Assembly: GCA_963805405.1 (NCBI GenBank)
Contig: CAWDUC010000001.1
Span: 124,001 to 188,000 of the forward strand
Direction: 5' to 3'
From: JAEUMG01 sp963805405
GTDB taxonomy: Bacteria; Pseudomonadota; Alphaproteobacteria; Rhizobiales; Aestuariivirgaceae
DNA: 64,000 bases
Within the stretch, counting starts at the first letter, position 1. The number at the start of each line of letters is the position of its first letter. The notes under the pieces are model-generated. The model was not told the origin of the DNA and did no database searches. It saw only the letters and a program-made list of their open reading frames with translations. A program made the position numbers and the translations under genes. Positions 59,510 to 64,000 of the stretch are shown here, one piece after another.

Positions 59510-60784
59510 GAAGCTTTCTCCCGGCAACATAGGTGGCGCGCACGGCGCGATCATCGCCGAGTATCGCCAGCGAGAACAACACATCCTCGAGCGATCGTGA
59601 CAATTCATGGCGGGCGGCGAGGACCGGCGTCGCGCGAGGATCCAACACGACGAGATCGCCCCATTTTCCGACTTCGATCGATCCGATCTGATCATCAAGA
59701 TGCAGGCGCTCGGCATTGCCGCGCGTTGCCATGTGAAAAAGCTCAGTGGCAGTAGGCTTGTATCCGGTGAGCATCTGCACCTTATAGGCCTCGCCCATCG
59801 TCGCGAGCATGGAATAATTCGTGCCGCCACCGATATCCGTCGCAAGTCCCACGGCAACCGGTCGTTCCGATTTCCTTAAGTGCCGCATGCTCATGAGACC
59901 GGATCCGAGAAACGTATTGGATGTCGGGCAATGCACGACGGTCGAGCCCGATTCCGAAAGCCGCGCGCATTCGCGATCGCGAAAGATGGATGCCATGGCC
60001 GAAAAGGCTGCGGTCGCCGAGGAGACCGTAGTGGTCATAGACATCGGTATAGTCGCGCGAGTTCGGAAATAGCGACTTTACCAATGCGATCTCGCCGAGG
60101 CTCTCGGAGAGGTGCGTCTGCATGAGCGCGCCCGGCAGTGTCTTCAGCAACTCGCGAGGCCAGGCGCAATTCCTTGTCGCTCGATGTCACGACGAAGCGT
60201 GGCGTCACCGCATAGCGTAGCCGATCCTTGCCGTGCCACTTTTTGTAAAGCTCCTCGCTGTCGCGCGCGCTTGTCTCGGCACTATCGAGGACGGAGGCCG
60301 GCGCATTGCGGTCCATCATTGTCTTGCCGGTGACAAAACCCATGCCGCGCGCCTGTGCCGCGGTGAAGAGCGCCTCCGCGCAGGCGCGGTGTACGGAACA
60401 GAAGGCAAGCGCCGACGTGGTGCCATGGCTGATCAGGCGGTCGAGAAAGTGCTCCGCCGCGGCCGCAGCATATGCCGGATCGACATACTGGCTCTCCTCT
60501 GGAAACGTGAAGCGATTGAGCCAGTCGAGGAGATCCTTTCCGGGCGCCGCAAGCATGCGGTATTGCGGAAAATGAATATGCGCATCGACAAAGCCCGGCA
60601 ACACCAGGCAATCGCCGTAATCGTCGACAGGCGCTGCCGCGAAGCCGCGCGGCAGCAGCGATATCGGCCCGCTCCACAGGATCGTGCCATCGTCAGCGAA
60701 GACAACGGCGCCTTTTTCTTCATGACGCAGATCTTCGGGGGTCTCGCCGAAACTTAACGTCTGGCCCCGAACGACACGCGTCAT
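59490..60784 (-). CDS. guaD: Guanine deaminase (two apparent frameshifts)
   Basis: Zinc amidohydrolase converting guanine to xanthine. The N-terminus MTRVVRGQTLSFGETPEDLR is from ATG 60784, overlapping the uraD stop. Metal site HxH is in LPGFVDAHIHFPQYRM. The frame changes near 60135 to LLKTLPGALMQTHLSESLGE, with H and E ligands, and again near 60000 to DRECARLSESGSTVVHCPTS, VGLATDIGGGTNYSMLATMG and GSIEVGKWGDLVVLDP. The span is 3n+2, two surplus bases, one per shift. Repaired length is about 430 residues, typical. It overlaps puuE. Confidence 0.9.
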
Positions 60785-61277
60785 GCCGAAACCCTGTCTT
60801 CGATGCGAAAGGCGAAGATGCGGCAGATCTGCTCGATAGCGAGATGCGAATTCGTCGTCGGGCGAATTGCCGATCCGCTCGGCGAAGCTCTCGAGGATCT
60901 GCTGCTTGGTGGCGCCCTTGACCGCAAAGATGAATGGAAAATCGAATCTCGATTTATAGAGCTCGTTCAGATGCGTGAAACGGGCAAACTCCTCTTTCGT
61001 CAAGGTATCGAGCCCAGCTCCCGCCTGTTCGCGCTTCGAATCTGCCGTGAGTTTCGCCTTCGCCGCAAGATCGGGATGCGCGCGAATGAGCGCGAGTTGC
61101 GATTCACGTTTGGCGGCCTTGAGGCTGTCGGCAAAAGCCGCGATCATGGCCGCGCGCGACGCGAAGGGTCTGGCACTCGCCGCATGCCGCGCCACCCAGG
61201 GCGAATGCTCGGCCACATCGCCTAACGCCTCCGCGAATTCGATCGGCGGACATGCTGTTGGCCCGTTGAAGCGTCAT
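60781..61277 (-). CDS. uraD: OHCU decarboxylase UraD (two apparent frameshifts)
   Basis: Decarboxylates 2-oxo-4-hydroxy-4-carboxy-5-ureidoimidazoline to S-allantoin. Repaired sequence: MTLQRANSMSADEFAEALGD, then VAEHSPWVARHAASARPF, RAHPDLAAKAKLTADSKREQ, AGLDTLTKEEFARFTHLNEL, FIFAVKGATKQQILESFAER, and in a third frame LAIEQICRIFAFRIEDRVSA. The catalytic histidine lies in EHSPWVA. Shifts are near 61235 and 60850; the span is 3n+2. The start ATG 61277 overlaps the puuD stop (ATGATGA), and the stop overlaps the guaD start. Without repair, part of UraD and GuaD fuse into one artificial frame. Confidence 0.9.
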
Positions 61278-63355
61278 CATTGCTTCGCGATCCAGACACC
61301 GAGCATCGCCCGCTCCTCGTCGGTCATCTTGGTCTTGTTGCCAAGCGGCATGGCCTTGTTCTTGACGGCCTGCGTTTCGATCTGCGCAGCATAGCGCTTG
61401 AGTTCATCGATCGTCTCGAGCCTGATGCCCTTCGGCGCCTCCTTGATGGCGCGATCGGCGGGCACGGCGGAATGGCACGTCGCGCAGCGGTTCTGGGCGA
61501 TGTTGAGCGCATCGGCGTCGGTGACTTCGCCCTGATAGGCTGGAAGCTTTGTAGGCTCGGTAATGATGAGTGCCACGACCAGCGCGCTGCCGATCAACGG
61601 CAAGACCCAGGCCGTTTGTTCCTGAGCATCGCCGACTTCCGTGCGCACGAGGAAATATCGCGCCAGGGCGCCGCTTACAATCACCAACCCGATGATGAGC
61701 CAGGTCAAGCGCTGATCGCTGATCATCGGATAATGATTGCTGATCATCATGAGCAGCACCGGCAGGGTCAGATAGGTATTGTGCAATGACCGTTGCTTGC
61801 CGATGGCACCGAGCTTCGGGTCGGCCTTTTCTCCTCGCAACAGTGCCGCGGTGATCTTCCGCTGGTTCGGGATGATGATCATGAAGACATTGGCCGCCAT
61901 GATCGTGCCGATGAACGCCCCAACATTGATCATCGCCCCGCGCCCGGAAAACACATGCGTGAAGCCGTAGGCGGCAATGAGAATGAGTAGCATGACTGCC
62001 GTGGCAAGCCATCCCGTCCTGTTACCCAATGGCGAGCGGCACAATGCGTCATAGATAATCCAGCCCGCCGCTATACCGCCTACCGAGATGGCAATCGCCT
62101 GCCAGGGTTGCAGCGGCATCACTGCGGCGTCGATCAAATAGGTGCTGGCGTTGAAGTAATAAAGCGCGATGAGCAGCAGGAAGCCCGACACCCAGGTGAG
62201 ATAGGCCTCCCATTTGAACCAGATCAGGTGATCGGGAAGCTTGCCCGGCGCGGTCAGATATTTCTGCACATGGTAGAAGCCGCCGCCATGCACTTCCCAA
62301 GCCTCGCCCCCGACACCGGACGGCAGCCCTGGCCGCTTCCGCAGCGAGAAATCGAGCGCGATGAAGTAAAAGGACGTCCCGATCCACGCGATGCCGGCAA
62401 TGAGATGCGCCCATCGCAGGAGGAGGTTCGGCCATTCGCCGTCGAATGCTCCGGCGCCGGTCAACCAGTAGGCGAAAATCAGCGCTCCGAAAATGATCGG
62501 CAATGTCCAGGCGATCTTCGACAAGGGATCGCCCACTTCATGCCGCACCAGGAAGTGCCTGAGTGCCGCACCCCCGACCACCACGGCAGCGACCACCAGC
62601 CAGAGATGCCCATGATTGGTCAGCATCGGATAGTGGTTGCTGACCATGAATAGCAACACCGGCAAGGTCAGATAGGTATTGTGCAACGACCGCTGCTTGC
62701 CGATCGCTCCAAGCTTTGGGTCTGGCGCTTCCCCGCGCAGCAATGCCGCGGTGATCTTCCGCTGGTTCGGGATGATCACCATGAAGACATTGGCCGCCAT
62801 GATCGTCCCGATGAGGGAGCCGACATGGATCAACGCACCCCGGCCGGAATAAACGAAAGAATAGAAGGCGGTAGCAAGCAGGATCAGCGCAAGGACGCAG
62901 CCCGCCAGTATTTCAGGCCGCTTGCCCAGTGGCGAGCGGCAAAACATGTCATAGCAGAGCCATCCGATCGCGAGGCTCGCGACCGAAATTGCGATTGCCT
63001 GCCAGGGCGAGACAGCCATGACGGCCGGATCGATGAGATAGGCGTTAGCGTTGAAGTAATACTGCACAACGAGCAGCAGAAAGCCCGAGACCCAGGTGAG
63101 ATAGGCCTCCCACTTGAACCAGGTCAGATGCTCGGGAAGTTTCGCCGGCGCGCTGAGATATTTCTGAACGTGATAAAAGCCGCCGCCATGCACTTCCCAC
63201 GCTTCGCCGGCGACGCCATCGGGCAGGCCAGCACGCTTTCGCAATGAGAAGTCCAAGGCGATGAAATAGAAAGACGTGCCGATCCAAGCGATGCCGGCCA
63301 CCAGATGCCCCCAGCGCAGCAGCAGATTGAGCCACTCGGCGATGAACGGGTCCAT
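61277..63355 (-). CDS. puuD: Urate hydroxylase PuuD with tandem duplication of the membrane domain
   Basis: Integral-membrane urate oxidase feeding electrons to the respiratory chain via cytochrome c. The usual PuuD is about 400-415 residues: a DUF989 membrane domain then one cytochrome c domain. Here 692 residues hold two copies of the membrane domain, residues about 7-306 and 307-606, each with LLLRW-HL-AGIAWIGTSFY, GEAWEVHGGGFYHVQKYL and GAIGKQRSLHNTYLTLPVLL. A single heme motif, RCATCHSAVPADRAIKEAPK, and a C-terminal Met region (KAMPLGNKTKMTDEERAM) follow. The copies are offset by exactly 900 bases and differ at many positions. ATG 63355 follows AAGGGATAGGG. The frame is clean. Confidence 0.92.
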   Translation of the reverse strand: MDPFIAEWLNLLLRWGHLVAGIAWIGTSFYFIALDFSLRKRAGLPDGVAGEAWEVHGGGFYHVQKYLSAPAKLPEHLTWFKWEAYLTWVSGFLLLVVQYYFNANAYLIDPAVMAVSPWQAIAISVASLAIGWLCYDMFCRSPLGKRPEILAGCVLALILLATAFYSFVYSGRGALIHVGSLIGTIMAANVFMVIIPNQRKITAALLRGEAPDPKLGAIGKQRSLHNTYLTLPVLLFMVSNHYPMLTNHGHLWLVVAAVVVGGAALRHFLVRHEVGDPLSKIAWTLPIIFGALIFAYWLTGAGAFDGEWPNLLLRWAHLIAGIAWIGTSFYFIALDFSLRKRPGLPSGVGGEAWEVHGGGFYHVQKYLTAPGKLPDHLIWFKWEAYLTWVSGFLLLIALYYFNASTYLIDAAVMPLQPWQAIAISVGGIAAGWIIYDALCRSPLGNRTGWLATAVMLLILIAAYGFTHVFSGRGAMINVGAFIGTIMAANVFMIIIPNQRKITAALLRGEKADPKLGAIGKQRSLHNTYLTLPVLLMMISNHYPMISDQRLTWLIIGLVIVSGALARYFLVRTEVGDAQEQTAWVLPLIGSALVVALIITEPTKLPAYQGEVTDADALNIAQNRCATCHSAVPADRAIKEAPKGIRLETIDELKRYAAQIETQAVKNKAMPLGNKTKMTDEERAMLGVWIAKQ
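61538..63337 (-). repeat. Two 900-base in-frame tandem copies within puuD
   Basis: Copy 1 is 63337-62438 and copy 2 is 62437-61538; matching landmarks are exactly 900 bases apart (for example the ccgatgg/ccgatcg pairs at about 61800 and 62700). Both arms carry many single-base differences, including third-position changes, and no indels, so the duplication is not a recent assembly stutter. Confidence 0.85.
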
Positions 63356-63372
63356 CCCTATCCCTTGTCGTG

Positions 63373-63406
63373 AAAACGCCTGCCGCAAGACATCCCGCGG
63401 CAGGCG
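63373..63406 (-). terminator. Hairpin terminator between the BMP-type gene and puuD
   Basis: On the minus strand CGCCTGCCGC-GGGATGTCTT-GCGGCAGGCG is followed by TTTT. It is a perfect 10-bp stem with a 10-base loop, after the substrate-binding protein stop and only about 18 bases before the puuD start. Confidence 0.75.
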
Positions 63407-63425
63407 TAATGCGCAGTGCCGCGAT

Positions 63426-64000
63426 TTACTGCGGCAATTGATCGTCGATGCCCTTCACGTACCAGTTCATGCCGAGAATATCGCCATCGGGCAGCGGCTT
63501 TCCGGCCTCGCCGACAGTCGAGCCATCCTGCTTGGTGATCGGACCGGTGAAGGGTGACACCTTGCCGGTCTTGATCGCTTCGGAAGTCTCTGTCGCCATC
63601 TTGGCGACGTCATCGGGCATGTTGGTGAAAGGCGCGATATTGACAGTTCCTTCCGCCATTCCGTCCCACGACGATTGCGACTTCCAGGTCCCGTTCAGCA
63701 CATCATTGAGGCGCCGAACGTAATATGGCCCCCAATTGTCGACGATAGCCGTCAATTGCGCCTTGGGCGCGAATTTGATCATGTCGGAAGCCTGGCCGAA
63801 ACCTTGCTTGCCCTGCTCCTCGGCGACCTGCAGAGCGGCCGTCGAGTCGGTGTGCTGGACGATGATGTCGGCGCCCTGGCTGAACAGCACCTTGGCGGCG
63901 TCCGCTTCCTTGCCCGGATCATACCAGGAATTGACCCAGACGATCTTAACCTTGAAGTCGGGATTGACCGACTGCGCGCCGAGCATGAAGGCGTTAATAC
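63426..64000 (-). CDS. BMP family ABC transporter substrate-binding protein, 3' part
   Basis: 191 residues to the right edge; the gene starts outside the window. The fragment has the Med/BMP-family features ADIIVQHTDSTAALQVAEEQ, GPYYVRRLNDVLNGTWKSQS, WDGMAEGTVNIAPFTNMPDD, and ends with LGMNWYVKGIDDQLPQ. Such lipoproteins or periplasmic proteins capture nucleosides or purines for an ABC importer. Position next to puuD and the purine operon suggests a purine or nucleoside substrate, which is inference from context. Confidence 0.87.
   Translation of the reverse strand, partial: INAFMLGAQSVNPDFKVKIVWVNSWYDPGKEADAAKVLFSQGADIIVQHTDSTAALQVAEEQGKQGFGQASDMIKFAPKAQLTAIVDNWGPYYVRRLNDVLNGTWKSQSSWDGMAEGTVNIAPFTNMPDDVAKMATETSEAIKTGKVSPFTGPITKQDGSTVGEAGKPLPDGDILGMNWYVKGIDDQLPQ

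Noticed and set aside
60035..61216. A 393-residue UraD-GuaD fusion enzyme
   Set aside because: The fusion arises because a frameshift near 60850 removes the normal UraD end; the shifted frame gives a proper UraD C-terminus and a TGA overlapping the GuaD ATG.

Overview
The window is a stretch of alphaproteobacterial chromosome, most likely from the Hyphomicrobiales (rhizobial/Phyllobacteriaceae-like). I base this on gene order: clpB, DUF4167, prmC, prfA, ptsP, lysC, ubiG; then grxC, comF, mutT, argJ, a parvulin and secA; then cobS-cobT with DnaJ and BolA neighbours; then helicase, S4, fdxA and carD. The genus cannot be fixed from sequence reading alone. Coding density is high and there is no insertion sequence, prophage, integrase of a mobile element, rRNA operon or CRISPR array. 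One tRNA gene, tRNA-Arg(CCT), is present.

Layout. 0-6.2 kb: end of an MFS transporter, an M23 peptidase, a second MFS transporter and ClpB. 6.3-21.2 kb: mainly minus-strand housekeeping genes for translation termination, the nitrogen PTS, aspartate kinase, redox proteins, nucleotide sanitation, arginine synthesis and protein folding. 21.5-26.7 kb: secA, a lone Flp pilin, accA and xerD. 26.8-35.9 kb: aroKB, a CorC-like protein, a flavoprotein, bolA, a DnaJ protein, the cobaltochelatase subunits CobS and CobT, and a phytase-like esterase. 35.9-40.5 kb: a TfuA-YcaO peptide-modification cassette with a candidate repetitive precursor and a large regulator. 40.7-48.3 kb: an acetyltransferase, L28, the SUV3-like helicase block, CarD and tRNA-Arg. 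48.3-57.0 kb: small envelope and stress genes, many lineage-specific. 57.1-64.0 kb: purine/urate catabolism, with genes for guanine deamination, urate oxidation, OHCU decarboxylation and allantoin, allantoate and ureidoglycolate breakdown, next to a partial BMP-type substrate-binding protein.

The most interesting system is at 38.1-40.5 kb. A short minus-strand gene with a very strong ribosome binding site encodes an acidic leader followed by three 12-residue repeats built on VLTTMRA. It lies directly upstream of ycaO and tfuA. YcaO-TfuA pairs install backbone thioamides or azolines, so this looks like a multi-core RiPP locus. The second unusual feature is PuuD, whose 300-residue membrane domain is present twice in tandem before a single cytochrome c domain.

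Caution: at least 20 genes, including the essential prmC, secA, accA and argJ, are interrupted by single-base indels. Eleven genes with one visible shift all span 3n+1 bases, which points to sequencing insertions rather than decay. I report each as one gene with approximate shift positions.
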